In this document: piece after piece, positions 9,217 to 18,303 of the stretch
How positions within the stretch are numbered: the stretch's first letter is position 1
Layout: every line of letters starts with the position of its first letter
Assembly (NCBI GenBank): GCA_016930675.1
Contig: JAFGGG010000026.1
Span: 1-32,420, forward strand
Length of the DNA stretch: 32,420 bases
Reading direction: 5' to 3'
From: Spirochaetales bacterium
GTDB lineage: Bacteria > Spirochaetota > Spirochaetia > SZUA-6 > RPPD01
Notes under the pieces: model-generated
Database searches by the model: none
Told to the model about the DNA's origin: nothing
What the model saw: the letters and a program-made list of their open reading frames with translations, nothing else
Position numbers and translations under genes: made by a program

Positions 9217-12200
9217 TTAAATCTTTTTCTTTTTCAGCTTACTCTCCACAAGCCAATAAACGGTTGGTATTAAAATGAGGGTAATTAAGCCTGAGGAAAG
9301 CAGACCGCCCAATACCGCTCTGCCCATGGGCGCCCGGATTTCCGAGCCGGCCCCAAAACCCAAAGCCATGGGAAGCAGACCGATAACAGTGGTAAAGGTG
9401 GTCATTAAAATAGGCTTCAGTCTGGTCTTACCGCCCCGAATAATTGCCTGTCTGAGCGGCACCCCCCGTTTCTGCAGGGTATTCATGTAATCGATCAGCA
9501 CTATGCCGTTGTTAACCACGATTCCCACAAGAAGAATTCCTCCAATAAAGGCGACCAGATTAAAGGTCGTATTGGTAACCAGCAGGGCGGCTACCAGACC
9601 GATAACGGCAAACGGTACGGCAAACATCACGATAAACGGATGCAGCAGCGATTCAAACTGAGAGGCCATCACCATATACACCAGCAGCACGGCCAGGAGC
9701 AGTACCCAGCCCAGACTGCCGAAAGCCTCATCCATTTGCTTTCCCGAACCCGTGTAATCCACATGGATGTCGGCAGGTATGGGTAATCTTTCAGTTACCC
9801 GCTGTTTAATATCCGCCACCACATTGCTTAAGGCTCGTTCACCGGTCAGGGCCGCGGTAACCATGATTATTCTCTGACGCTGTATGCGCTCTATGGACAG
9901 CGGACCCTCATCCTGATGTAAATCGGCTACTGTTTCCGCCAATATTTTTGTGCCCGACCGATTTACCAGAAAAAGATTTGTTAAGCGCTTTATATTATTT
10001 CTGTCTTCATCCTTCAAAATAACCACGATATCATAATCATGGGTACCGTCGTTGTATTGTGAAACTTCCATTCCTTTGTAAGCTGTTCTGACCGTAACGG
10101 CGATCTCCTTTGGTGTAATCCCCAGGCCGGCGGCGGCCCGGCGCTTTATCCTGAACTGCAGTTCAGGCTTACCGGTTTTATGGGATATCTGCACGTCCCT
10201 GGTACCCGAAACGTTTTCTACAAGAACAGCAAGCTCTTTGGCGAAAGCATAAGACTCTTGCAGGTTAGCGCCGGTAATCTCGATTACAATGGGATCTTTC
10301 TGACCGGTAGCGCTGGAGGCCAGGGAAGCCATCCCGGAGATATCTATCTTTATCAGCGCATCGAGAATATTCTCCCTTAATTCCTTGGAAAGCCTGCCGA
10401 CAATCTTCCAGATACTCTGCGCCCGCCTGTCTTTGGAAGTAAGTGTGACTTTGATATTGGCCATATGGCTTCCGGATTCCGCCATTCCTACTTCAGCCGC
10501 ACCGCGGCCGATATTGGAAGACATGGTATCCACATCATCCCCCAGCAGCCGCTTTATGATGTTTTCCGCCTGAATCACTTTTGCTTCTGTTTTTGCGTAA
10601 GGAGTACCGAGCTTTGTTTCCAGCCCCACCACAAATTTGGCTTCATCAACTTCGGGAATAAATTCCATACCCAAAAAAACAATGAAACCGAAGCTTACCG
10701 CCAGCAGAATCAGCGCGCTTAAAATAATAACCGGGCTGTGATCCAAAGCCCATGAGATTACTTTTTCATAGCTGCGATCCAGCCGGCGCAGAGCTTTTTG
10801 AATCCCGGCTCCAAGCCGATCAATAATCTTATTACCGGTATGTACCTGAATATCGGCCAGACTCAATTCACTTCCGGAAAAGCCGCCGGCAGTGCCGGTG
10901 GCATGCGGATTATGTTCCGGCTGCGGATTCGCGCCCTTTTTCCGGCTTAACACAGGTATTTTTTTACCTTTTAACAGTTTGGTAAACATAACGGGAATCA
11001 ACGTAAGAGCGGAAGCCAGCGATATTAAAAGCGCGAAAGATATGGTGAAGGCCAGGTCTTTAAAAATCATACCCACCAGGCCCTCCACGAAGACCAGAGG
11101 GAAAAATACTGCTATCGTAGTGAGCGTCGAGGCAATAATTGCCATACCTACCTCTCCGGCACCTTCCACTGCCGCCTGCCCGGAATCCAATCCGGTCAGT
11201 TTTTTGCGATAGCTTGCTTCCAGAACCACAATCGAGTTGTCCACAAACATTCCGATACCGAGCGTAATCCCCATCAGTGAGAGCATATTCATGCTGATAC
11301 CAGCCATATCCATGAGTGAAAACGTGGCCACTACCGAAAGGGGGATGGCCAGCGAAATAATGAAGGTAGAGCGGATGTTTCTCAAAAAGAACATCAGTAC
11401 CAGAATTGCCAGCAAGCCCCCCTGCCAGCCCGCGTCCGCTACTCCGCCGATGGAGTTTAAAATGGATGTCGATTGATCTGTTTGAATTGTGAACTTTAAC
11501 GAAGGATACTGCTCTCCAAGCCTCTTCAATGTAAGCTTGACCCGGTCGTTCACTTTAACAGTGTTAAAACCGGGCTGCTTTCTGATCGATATTTGAATTC
11601 CGCTTTGTCCCTGCGCTCTGACAATCTCCTCCTGCGGCAGGTAGTCAAGCGCTATTTCGGCTACATCCCCCAAATAGATGGGAATTTGCTCGCGATAACC
11701 GACGAGCATGTCACCGATGTCTGCAATGCTTTTAAACTCGCCGATGGTACGCAGCACTATGTGCTCACTTGGGAGCTCCAGTGTTCCGCCCGGCAGATTG
11801 ATATTTTCGCCCTGAAACATGTGGAGAATCTGCAGGATTGAAGTCTCACTCCGGATCAGGTCATCAAGGCTGAGCTTGCAGGTAACAGCCGCGATTTTAC
11901 CGCCGAATATTTCCGCTGTGGCCACCCCTTCGATCTTTTCCAAATCCGGAACGATATTATCTTCAATCAGCTTTCTCATATCGACACGCGGATTGGAGCT
12001 GGTACAGTTGAGCACCATACTGGGCAGCATTTCGGGATTAAATCTGAATATTTCCGGCCTGTACGCACCTTCGGGCAGATCATTCGCGATGGCGTCGATT
12101 TTTTCTCTGATATCGCTTACTATAGTATCCATGTTGGTGCCCCAGGAAAAATTAACCACCACCATGGATACGCCTTCACTCGAGGTCGAAGCCACCCGCT

Positions 12201-12432
12201 CCACGCCGCTGATCGAGGAAACAGCCTCCTCCACACGCTTGGAAATAGCGGATTCGATCTCATAAGGGCCTACGCCCGGATGTACCACGACCACTGCGGC
12301 CGTGGGATAGGTAATATCGGGAAAAAGCTCCAGCCCCACCCGTGACAGTGATACAAAACCAAGCAGCACAACCGCGAGAAAGACCATTATTGTTGTAATG
12401 GGATGTTTGACAGCTATGCGGGTAAGCTTCAT
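9217..12432 (-). CDS. RND-family efflux transporter, inner-membrane pump
   Basis: The 1071-aa product has the RND layout: an N-terminal membrane segment (MKLTRIAVKHPITTIMVFLA), two large periplasmic loops and two clusters of membrane helices. TM4 carries GMFVDNSIVVLE with D398 and N399; AcrB has two Asp here, so only one proton-relay Asp is kept. The later half contains LVGIVVNNGIVLIDYMN in the TM10 position, with Asn where AcrB has Lys940. These changes are common in HAE1/NolG-like branches, so proton coupling is expected but the substrate (drug, lipid or other amphiphile) is not predictable. A charged linker of about 50 residues lies between the halves. Start and stop are coupled to the fusion-protein gene (TGATG overlap at 12434-12430). 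No outer-membrane TolC-like gene is in the operon. Confidence 0.93.
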   Translation of the reverse strand: MKLTRIAVKHPITTIMVFLAVVLLGFVSLSRVGLELFPDITYPTAAVVVVHPGVGPYEIESAISKRVEEAVSSISGVERVASTSSEGVSMVVVNFSWGTNMDTIVSDIREKIDAIANDLPEGAYRPEIFRFNPEMLPSMVLNCTSSNPRVDMRKLIEDNIVPDLEKIEGVATAEIFGGKIAAVTCKLSLDDLIRSETSILQILHMFQGENINLPGGTLELPSEHIVLRTIGEFKSIADIGDMLVGYREQIPIYLGDVAEIALDYLPQEEIVRAQGQSGIQISIRKQPGFNTVKVNDRVKLTLKRLGEQYPSLKFTIQTDQSTSILNSIGGVADAGWQGGLLAILVLMFFLRNIRSTFIISLAIPLSVVATFSLMDMAGISMNMLSLMGITLGIGMFVDNSIVVLEASYRKKLTGLDSGQAAVEGAGEVGMAIIASTLTTIAVFFPLVFVEGLVGMIFKDLAFTISFALLISLASALTLIPVMFTKLLKGKKIPVLSRKKGANPQPEHNPHATGTAGGFSGSELSLADIQVHTGNKIIDRLGAGIQKALRRLDRSYEKVISWALDHSPVIILSALILLAVSFGFIVFLGMEFIPEVDEAKFVVGLETKLGTPYAKTEAKVIQAENIIKRLLGDDVDTMSSNIGRGAAEVGMAESGSHMANIKVTLTSKDRRAQSIWKIVGRLSKELRENILDALIKIDISGMASLASSATGQKDPIVIEITGANLQESYAFAKELAVLVENVSGTRDVQISHKTGKPELQFRIKRRAAAGLGITPKEIAVTVRTAYKGMEVSQYNDGTHDYDIVVILKDEDRNNIKRLTNLFLVNRSGTKILAETVADLHQDEGPLSIERIQRQRIIMVTAALTGERALSNVVADIKQRVTERLPIPADIHVDYTGSGKQMDEAFGSLGWVLLLAVLLVYMVMASQFESLLHPFIVMFAVPFAVIGLVAALLVTNTTFNLVAFIGGILLVGIVVNNGIVLIDYMNTLQKRGVPLRQAIIRGGKTRLKPILMTTFTTVIGLLPMALGFGAGSEIRAPMGRAVLGGLLSSGLITLILIPTVYWLVESKLKKKKI

Positions 12433-13700
12433 CAGTTATCTATGATCCGTACGGCCTGGCCGTCCTCCAAAAAAGCATTGCCCTGACTGATCACCTTTTC
12501 CGTGCCGTTAAGTCCCGCCAGAATCTGCACAATGGAATCATCGGAAATCCCCACTTCTATCTGTTTAAGAACCGCCACCGGATTACTTTGTTCCTGAATT
12601 AAAAAAACGTGGTCCGTGCCATCGTAATGCAGCACCGCGCTTCTGGGAAGCAACAGAGCATCGGTATAATGCTCGACTACCAGCTCGACATTCACGTACA
12701 TACCCGGCCTTAAAACTCCCCGGCTGTTATCCACCGTAATCTCGACAGCGAAGGTTCTACTCCTGGGATCGATAACAGCGGATACATTGCTTAAGGTTCC
12801 CTGAAAAGAGTTGGTATTTTCACCCGAACCGCTATCCAGATAAGCAATTATTGAGTTTCTATTAATCACGATCTCGTTATAGTGTTTTTCCGGCACGGGA
12901 ACTTCGATTATTATCGGATTATCCTTTACGATCACCAGAATGGGTGTGGTCTGTCCCACCAGGTTACCCTGGTCCACCAGGATATCGGCGACGATTCCGT
13001 CCATGGGAGCCTCTATTATAGTATAAGAGAACTGCAGTTTGGCGAGTTCATACTGGGCCTTAAGTGCTTCGGCGTTTTCTTCAGCCATAGTAAGCTCCTC
13101 ACGCGTGGCTCCCTGCTCCATCAGCTTTAACGTGCGTTCGGCGTTTTCCAGCTGTGTTCTGGCCGCGCTATACGACCGTTCCGCTTCCTCAAACTGAACT
13201 TTGGCCACGGCTCCGCTGTCAAACAGCCGCTCCGCTCTTAAGTAAGCCTCTTCTGCTGTGGAAAAATCCTTGCGCGCCTGAAGCACTAACGCCCGCATAT
13301 TCTCGATTTCCTCTTTGCGCGGTCCGCTTCTGACCTTTCGATACTGCGCCTCAGCCGCCTTCCAGGCGGAATAGGCCTGATCCACCTGCAAGGCCGCGAC
13401 CTCCTGTTCGATCCGCAAAAGAATCTGACCGCGGTGTACTTTGTCGCCCATCTTTACATAAAGCTTCTCGATCCTGCCCACTACCTTTGACATGACCGTA
13501 ATCGTAGTCTCCGGTTTAAGAGTTCCGGAATAATACAGGCTTCTTTGAATGGTACCATTATGCGGTACCGTAACCGTAACCGGAATCAGCACATCCTCTG
13601 TCTGCGCATGCCCCTCTCCCCAAAACAAAACAAATACAAGAAGCGCCATGAGTCCCACACTCACCACAACAGCGCCTAAAACGATCACTTTTTTTTTCAT
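12432..13700 (-). CDS. RND efflux membrane-fusion protein (HlyD/AcrA family)
   Basis: This periplasmic adaptor links the RND pump to an outer-membrane channel. From ATG at 13700 the protein is 422 aa: an N-terminal membrane anchor or uncleaved signal (about 3-27), a split biotinyl-lipoyl domain (SKVVGRIEKLYVKMGDKVHRGQ and later IEAPMDGIVADILVDQGNLV), a helical hairpin of about 110 residues rich in Ala, Glu and Arg, then beta-barrel and membrane-proximal domains. The frame stays open to 13757, but that start lies inside the operator palindrome and downstream of the -10 box; ATG 13700 has GAGGTG about 6 nt upstream. Its stop overlaps the pump start (TGATG), indicating translational coupling. 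Confidence 0.93.
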   Translation of the reverse strand: MKKKVIVLGAVVVSVGLMALLVFVLFWGEGHAQTEDVLIPVTVTVPHNGTIQRSLYYSGTLKPETTITVMSKVVGRIEKLYVKMGDKVHRGQILLRIEQEVAALQVDQAYSAWKAAEAQYRKVRSGPRKEEIENMRALVLQARKDFSTAEEAYLRAERLFDSGAVAKVQFEEAERSYSAARTQLENAERTLKLMEQGATREELTMAEENAEALKAQYELAKLQFSYTIIEAPMDGIVADILVDQGNLVGQTTPILVIVKDNPIIIEVPVPEKHYNEIVINRNSIIAYLDSGSGENTNSFQGTLSNVSAVIDPRSRTFAVEITVDNSRGVLRPGMYVNVELVVEHYTDALLLPRSAVLHYDGTDHVFLIQEQSNPVAVLKQIEVGISDDSIVQILAGLNGTEKVISQGNAFLEDGQAVRIIDN

Positions 13701-13741
13701 ACCGCACCTCGCTTTTTGTAAATTCAAACTCATTTTTATAA

Positions 13742-13761
13742 ATGAATGAGCGCTCATTCAT
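13742..13761. promoter_or_regulatory. Perfect 20-bp palindromic operator, TetR type
   Basis: The sequence ATGAATGAGCGCTCATTCAT is identical to its reverse complement. TGAATGA...TCATTCA half-sites are characteristic of TetR/AcrR-family repressors of efflux genes. It starts right after the -10 box of the fusion-protein promoter and covers the expected transcription start, the classic position for repression. No TetR gene lies in the window, so the regulator must be elsewhere. Confidence 0.8.
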
Positions 13762-13790
13762 AATATATACCATCGGGCACTGGAAATCAA
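13762..13790 (-). promoter_or_regulatory. Sigma70-type promoter of the efflux operon
   Basis: On the minus strand TTGATT (13790-13785), a 17-bp spacer and TATATT (13767-13762) directly abut the operator palindrome. The leader to ATG 13700 is about 55 nt. Confidence 0.65.
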
Positions 13791-13842
13791 CTGTTTATTA
13801 TGTTATTTTAAAATAAACAAGCGGTTATTACGGAGATGAGTG

Positions 13843-14592
13843 ATGTTGATTATTCCGGCTATAGATTTACTTAACGGACAGGCGGTCAGACTGTTCAAGG
13901 GCGATTACGAGCAGATGAAGGTATACTCCTCGGATCCCGCCGAACTGGCACTTGAATTCCAGCAGGCGGGCACCCGACTCATTCACATCGTGGATCTGGA
14001 CGCGGCCTACGGAGCGGGCAGAAACAACCGGGATGTTATAAAACAGATAAGAGCAAATGTATCCTGTGAACTGGAAGTAGGAGGAGGCGTGCGCAGCGAG
14101 CTCGATATAGCAGAGCTTATGGCCATCGGCATAGACCGTCTGATACTTGGGACCGTGCTTATAAAAAATCCGGTTCAGGTAGCGGACTGGATTTTGGAAT
14201 ATCACTTTCACGCTATCGGCGGCATCGACGCTTTGGAAGGACATGTAAAGATCACCGGCTGGCGGGGCGAGACTGATGTAAAGGACACGACTCTGGCCTC
14301 ACAGCTGCGGACATTAGGCATCAAAGAATTGATTTATACGAATATATCCCGCGACGGTACCCTGCAGGGTCCTGATATAGATCGTACCAACGCGGTGGCC
14401 AAATACGCGTCCTTACCGGTCATTCTTTCCGGCGGTATCAGCTCGGAAGCCGATATAGCCTTGGTTAAAGAAAACAAGCATGAAAATGTTCACGGAATAA
14501 TCGTGGGCAAAGCCATTTATGAAAATAAAATAGATCTCCGGGAAATCATTAAAAAATATCAGTCATATACGAATGATGTGGAACATGCATAA
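13843..14592 (+). CDS. hisA: Phosphoribosylformimino-5-aminoimidazole carboxamide ribotide isomerase
   Basis: HisA opens the ribose ring of ProFAR by an Amadori rearrangement in histidine synthesis. The 249-aa TIM barrel has PAIDLLNG with catalytic D8, the first phosphate site near LEVGGGVR, GGIDA with D129, SRDGTLQGPD and the second phosphate site LSGGISS. In most HisA proteins the motif before RDGTL reads TDI, and this Asp is the second catalytic acid; here it is T166-N167-I168. T. maritima HisA also lacks that Asp and uses Thr164, aligned with T166, so activity is plausible. GTG at 13840 immediately precedes ATG 13843; GGAG at 13832-13835 suits either. The gene stands alone, divergent from the efflux operon, with no other his gene present. 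It converges with the next gene with a 2-nt gap. Confidence 0.93.
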   Translation: MLIIPAIDLLNGQAVRLFKGDYEQMKVYSSDPAELALEFQQAGTRLIHIVDLDAAYGAGRNNRDVIKQIRANVSCELEVGGGVRSELDIAELMAIGIDRLILGTVLIKNPVQVADWILEYHFHAIGGIDALEGHVKITGWRGETDVKDTTLASQLRTLGIKELIYTNISRDGTLQGPDIDRTNAVAKYASLPVILSGGISSEADIALVKENKHENVHGIIVGKAIYENKIDLREIIKKYQSYTNDVEHA

Positions 14593-14594
14593 TC

Positions 14595-15137
14595 TTATTT
14601 ATTCTTATTGATCTTACTTTTAAGCATATTCCCGGGAACCAGAGGTTTTAATTTATTGTGGCTGACAAACAAATCCATCTTCGCTGGATCAAGAAATGCT
14701 TTCAGTTCATCACGTTTTGTCCATATCCACGTTGAAGGGGTGCCTGTTTTCCACTGATCACGCGCCGCCCGGTACCAGCCTTTTTCCATCTCAGCCGTTG
14801 CTATCTTTTCAGAACTTTCAACAATCTTACTCTCGGCCGTAGCCTGTTTTTCATAACCTCCGAATTTCCAGGCCAACTCCCTTATTCTGTAAATATACAG
14901 GGTATTATTAACCAGCATCAGCTCAAACACAGGAGGCACTTCCTTGCCCTTATAATACAGATGACCCCACTGCCCTTCACTTTTAGTACCGGGCAGGGTT
15001 GTTTCTATTTCGTAGGTCCAGCTTCCGTTCTTTTGCACCGCGTTATCCGCATCCGCGGTTTTGCACGCAGAGCTAAAAATAATGACTACTATAACAGATA
15101 TCACAATTTGTTTTAATGAACACATCGCATACTTCAT
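14595..15137 (-). CDS. Putative lipoprotein of unknown function
   Basis: From ATG at 15137 (GGAGAA 8 nt upstream) the product is 180 aa. The frame remains open to 15161, but that ATG has no ribosome binding site. The N-terminus has a short basic region, a hydrophobic stretch (IVISVIVVIIF) and SSAC, a relaxed lipobox with the lipidated Cys at residue 25 followed by KTADAD. The mature part contains a beta-rich segment (WTYEIETTLPGTKSEGQWGHLYY) and a Trp-rich middle, ending in a basic tail. No family is recognised. It follows the clostripain gene on the same strand, separated by a perfect hairpin, so co-transcription would depend on readthrough. Confidence 0.7.
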   Translation of the reverse strand: MKYAMCSLKQIVISVIVVIIFSSACKTADADNAVQKNGSWTYEIETTLPGTKSEGQWGHLYYKGKEVPPVFELMLVNNTLYIYRIRELAWKFGGYEKQATAESKIVESSEKIATAEMEKGWYRAARDQWKTGTPSTWIWTKRDELKAFLDPAKMDLFVSHNKLKPLVPGNMLKSKINKNK

Positions 15138-15167
15138 AGGCGCTTCTCCATTTTTTACCATATAATA

Positions 15168-15199
15168 AGAAGGGCTATTATTATGATAATAGCCCTTCT
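15168..15199 (-). terminator. Perfect 14-bp hairpin after the clostripain gene
   Basis: The arms agaagggctattat (15168-15181) and ataatagcccttct (15186-15199) pair perfectly around a 4-nt loop, 17 nt after the clostripain stop. On the minus strand the tail reads TATTATAT, which is T-rich but not a clean run. It may be a terminator or an attenuator in front of the downstream lipoprotein gene. Confidence 0.55.
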
Positions 15200-15216
15200 C
15201 TCATTATGAATAATAT

Positions 15217-17982
15217 TTAATTATAATACTCATACCATAATCTCCATAACAGTCCGGTAAAATTGGGGTACGGATTTGTGGCGTCAATTACCCACGCTGA
15301 ATCAGCCACGAAAGCAAGCGGATACGCTGCTCCGGAGGCTTTCACATAAGCGTTATCATGACCAAAAAATTCTCCATCATCGTGTACGTAATGAAGGGCA
15401 ATGCCATGAGAGTCCGGATTTCCAGTTGCATGGTGCCATTCATCAAGCACGGCATCGTCCACAGCGGTCATTAACGCGGCCGCTTCAGCATCCGCATAAT
15501 TGGTCAGATCCGAAACTGCAAAAGCCATATCGTAAATATCCAGATTGCTGTCTCCGGGTATCTGATAGTAGTCTTCCGCCTCAAAATAAATCAGTAATAA
15601 CAATTCATCACTTATTTCAACTGTAGTTGCCGCGCTGTAAAGCGCGTTCGAGAATGTATTCAGCGCGCTCATCAAATCGTCTATTTCCGTGAGATCGATC
15701 GCCGAGAGAGTTGCTCCCGAAGTAGCTGAATAACGGGTTGCATAAGCATTTACCACTGCGTTATAGAAATTTTCAGCCGTGCGGGCGGTGGATTTAAAGC
15801 TATTTAGAATATCATCATACTCCCATCCGTCCAGTGGTTCGCTTTCCTCGGAACCGATCATGATCGAGGCGTGGTTGCGAATTTCGTAGGCGATTTCCAT
15901 CATGGCGCCGTAACATACATCAAAACCGATAACATCCAGTCCTTTACCGCTTACCGCTGTACCAACTTCCTGTGTATAGAGTATATCCGAAGAGTTCATA
16001 TCTTCGCACACAGCTTTATAACCGGATGTGGTAGATACGGATGGTTTGTGAGGAATACTGTTGTCAGAAATAATTCTACTTGGGTCTAACCCTGTAAAAT
16101 CCCTTATGCTTTTCTTGATTTGGGGTACTGTTGAACGCCAGCCCGAACCGTGGTTCCAGAACACAAACGCGTAATTATTGGCTGTGTATTTATCTGTACA
16201 GAAATCAATAAAGTTGGAAGCAGTGGCAGGATTTCCCATATTCAGTTCTTCGCTGCCCGTGTCCGTTACTCCCAATTCGGTAGAACCCAAGCGCCGAGAA
16301 ACAATTCCCGTGGCGGTACTGTCACCAGCCGAATCGTAGAGAACTTCATAAAGCCTGGTATTTTCAAAAGCGTCTGTTCCGGTGTAGTAACCGGCTGCAC
16401 CGTCTATAAGCGCGATTACCTTTATACCGTATCCTCTGAGATCAGCCGCTTCCATTTCATTTATATCACCGAAAGCATATTCATCCAGATTGTTATCACC
16501 GTCCAGATAGATCATGATGGTCCATTCCAGATTGGTGACTTCAATCGAAAGCGCCTGCGTGTCGAAGTTGGATGAATTGGCGCTGTCTTCACATCGCACC
16601 GTGAAATTATACGTGCCGGGCCGCGCCGGATAACCGGAAACAACTCCGCTCGAAGAGTTCAGCGTTACATCCAGAGGCAATGATCCAGAATCAATCGACC
16701 AGGTGTAACTTCCCGAGCCTCCGGAAGCGTTGAGTGTTTCGCTGTAGCTTTTATTAGCACCCACAGAAGGAAGGGCAACCGTATTTATCTCTACAGCTTC
16801 GGTAATATCGATTGAAAATTCCGCTTCGTCATAATTACCTGCCTCATTGTCATCTTCTGCTCTTACTGTAAATGTGGAGCTTCCCGTACCGTTCGGTGTG
16901 CCGCTGATAGCTCCGGAACCGCTGTTAAGGGAAAGCCCTGAGGGTAAACTGCCATCGACCAAAGACCAGGCAATGGGGCCTGAGCCGCCTTCGGCATCCA
17001 GTTCGAAATAGTATGCCGAACCTTGCATTCCGTCGTCACATGCTGTGGTGGTAATGTTCACCTGCTCATAAATATCGATTGATAATGCTTTTTCTCCGTA
17101 ATTGCTTGTTTCCACCGTATCAGTAGCTCTTACCGTAAAATTAAAGGTGCCGTTCGTGGAAGCAGTGCCTGAGATTTCACCCGTGGTATCGTTTAAGGAC
17201 AGTCCGCCGGGGAGTTCTCCGTCTTCAATAGACCACTCATAGGTTCCCTGGCCGCCGCTTGCTGCAAGCGTGTCGGAATACGCACCGGTCACAAAACCGT
17301 CCGCGCAGGAAACAGTGTCGACCTGTACCGGCACACCTGACACAACGGAAATACTGTAATCTTTATCCACATAGAACGAAGCGGGAAGACTGCTGTCTTC
17401 AATTCTGATGGTAAAATCGCATGTTTCAAAATCCGTGGGCGTACCGCTTATTTCAGCCTCGGTATTGCTTATGGTTGCCAAACTCAAACCGGCCGGCAGA
17501 GCACCGTCCACAATAGTAAAGGTATACGGGTCAGTCCCGTTGGACGCGGTAATGGTCTGGCTGTAAGCTGCATTCCTCTGAGCTACCGGGAGCGACTCGG
17601 GATCAACACCGATAACACTGATTATAATAGTAAACTGTTTGCTGCCGGGATTATTGGCGCCGTCCGTTACCTGAACCGTAAAGGTAAAATCACCTTCTGC
17701 TGTCGGGGTTCCCGATAGTTCTCCTCCGGCAGAAAGCGATAATCCTGCGGGCAAGCTCCCTGCGCTTACTGACCATGAGTAATTTGCAGAATTTCCTCCC
17801 GTAGCCTGCAGGGTGGTTGTCTGATAGACATTATCCTTCACTCCATCGGGAAGGGTTGCGGTCGTGATGGTAATATCGTCTTTACCACCGCCCCCGCCTC
17901 CTCCGGGAGACGAACAGCCTATTGCGTATAAAACAACCACAATGAGTGTAATAACAAGAATAGTAGATTTTTGAATTTTCAC
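15217..17982 (-). CDS. Clostripain-family (C11) peptidase lipoprotein with five putative-Ig repeats
   Basis: The 921-aa protein begins with a lipoprotein signal (lipobox YAIGC, Cys23) and a Gly7 linker (27-33). Five repeats of about 85-90 residues follow (about 36-122, 123-215, 219-305, 308-394, 397-483), each with the SLP-GLSL ... SGTP ... FTV pattern of He_PIG putative Ig domains. The C-terminal peptidase (about 486-921) starts WTIMIYLDGDNNLDEYA and carries the catalytic dyad H611 in WNHGSGW and C690 in GFDVCYGAMMEIAYE, as in clostripain and related caspase-fold peptidases that cut after Arg or Lys. It probably sits on the cell surface or in the periplasm with the Ig stalk holding the protease away from the membrane. 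GTG at 17982 is preceded by AGGAGG with 8-nt spacing, and a near-consensus promoter lies at 18101-18129. Confidence 0.88.
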   Translation of the reverse strand: MKIQKSTILVITLIVVVLYAIGCSSPGGGGGGGKDDITITTATLPDGVKDNVYQTTTLQATGGNSANYSWSVSAGSLPAGLSLSAGGELSGTPTAEGDFTFTVQVTDGANNPGSKQFTIIISVIGVDPESLPVAQRNAAYSQTITASNGTDPYTFTIVDGALPAGLSLATISNTEAEISGTPTDFETCDFTIRIEDSSLPASFYVDKDYSISVVSGVPVQVDTVSCADGFVTGAYSDTLAASGGQGTYEWSIEDGELPGGLSLNDTTGEISGTASTNGTFNFTVRATDTVETSNYGEKALSIDIYEQVNITTTACDDGMQGSAYYFELDAEGGSGPIAWSLVDGSLPSGLSLNSGSGAISGTPNGTGSSTFTVRAEDDNEAGNYDEAEFSIDITEAVEINTVALPSVGANKSYSETLNASGGSGSYTWSIDSGSLPLDVTLNSSSGVVSGYPARPGTYNFTVRCEDSANSSNFDTQALSIEVTNLEWTIMIYLDGDNNLDEYAFGDINEMEAADLRGYGIKVIALIDGAAGYYTGTDAFENTRLYEVLYDSAGDSTATGIVSRRLGSTELGVTDTGSEELNMGNPATASNFIDFCTDKYTANNYAFVFWNHGSGWRSTVPQIKKSIRDFTGLDPSRIISDNSIPHKPSVSTTSGYKAVCEDMNSSDILYTQEVGTAVSGKGLDVIGFDVCYGAMMEIAYEIRNHASIMIGSEESEPLDGWEYDDILNSFKSTARTAENFYNAVVNAYATRYSATSGATLSAIDLTEIDDLMSALNTFSNALYSAATTVEISDELLLLIYFEAEDYYQIPGDSNLDIYDMAFAVSDLTNYADAEAAALMTAVDDAVLDEWHHATGNPDSHGIALHYVHDDGEFFGHDNAYVKASGAAYPLAFVADSAWVIDATNPYPNFTGLLWRLWYEYYN

Positions 17983-18303
17983 TTCTTATTCCTCCTTTAA
18001 AATCGAGACATGCTTTTAATGATTGTATCATCAATATACACCATCTATTACCTAATTAATGGTTTGTTTGTTAGTTTTTTAAAAATTAAAAAAGCACAAT
18101 ATTTTATTTAATATCTCTTTGATTGTCAACTATCGACGTATTCAAGCACAATAGAAATGTCCTCTTGATACAAGAAGATGGTAATCCTCTGCACAGGCTT
18201 GGATTTTCTCCTTGCAAAAATCAGGATTAAAGATTAAGGTTAGTTAGTCATCAGATACAAGTGGTGGCTTTTTAGAAAGCAAAAATGTGAAAGGAGAACA
18301 AGC
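17983..18303. other. AT-rich intergenic region between divergent genes
   Basis: This 321-bp gap separates the clostripain gene (minus) from the FHA gene (plus). It holds the clostripain ribosome binding site (17991-17996) and promoter, an AT-rich stretch with ttttttaaaaattaaaaaa around 18075-18093, and the FHA ribosome binding site just before 18304. The motif ggtggcttttt at about 18262-18272 also occurs in the terminator after the FHA gene. No coding region or structured RNA was recognised. Confidence 0.6.
18101..18129 (-). promoter_or_regulatory. Near-consensus sigma70 promoter for the clostripain gene
   Basis: On the minus strand a perfect TTGACA (18129-18124), a 17-bp spacer and TAAAAT (18106-18101, five of six matches) predict a start near 18094 and a leader of about 110 nt. 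Confidence 0.7.

Noticed and set aside
11819..12265. Plus-strand frames antisense to the RND pump
   Set aside because: Ser/Ile-rich translations opposite conserved membrane helices, with no start signals.
13701..13757. Longer start for the membrane-fusion protein at 13757
   Set aside because: This codon lies inside the operator palindrome and the 13700 ATG has a good GAGGTG site and a normal membrane-anchor start.
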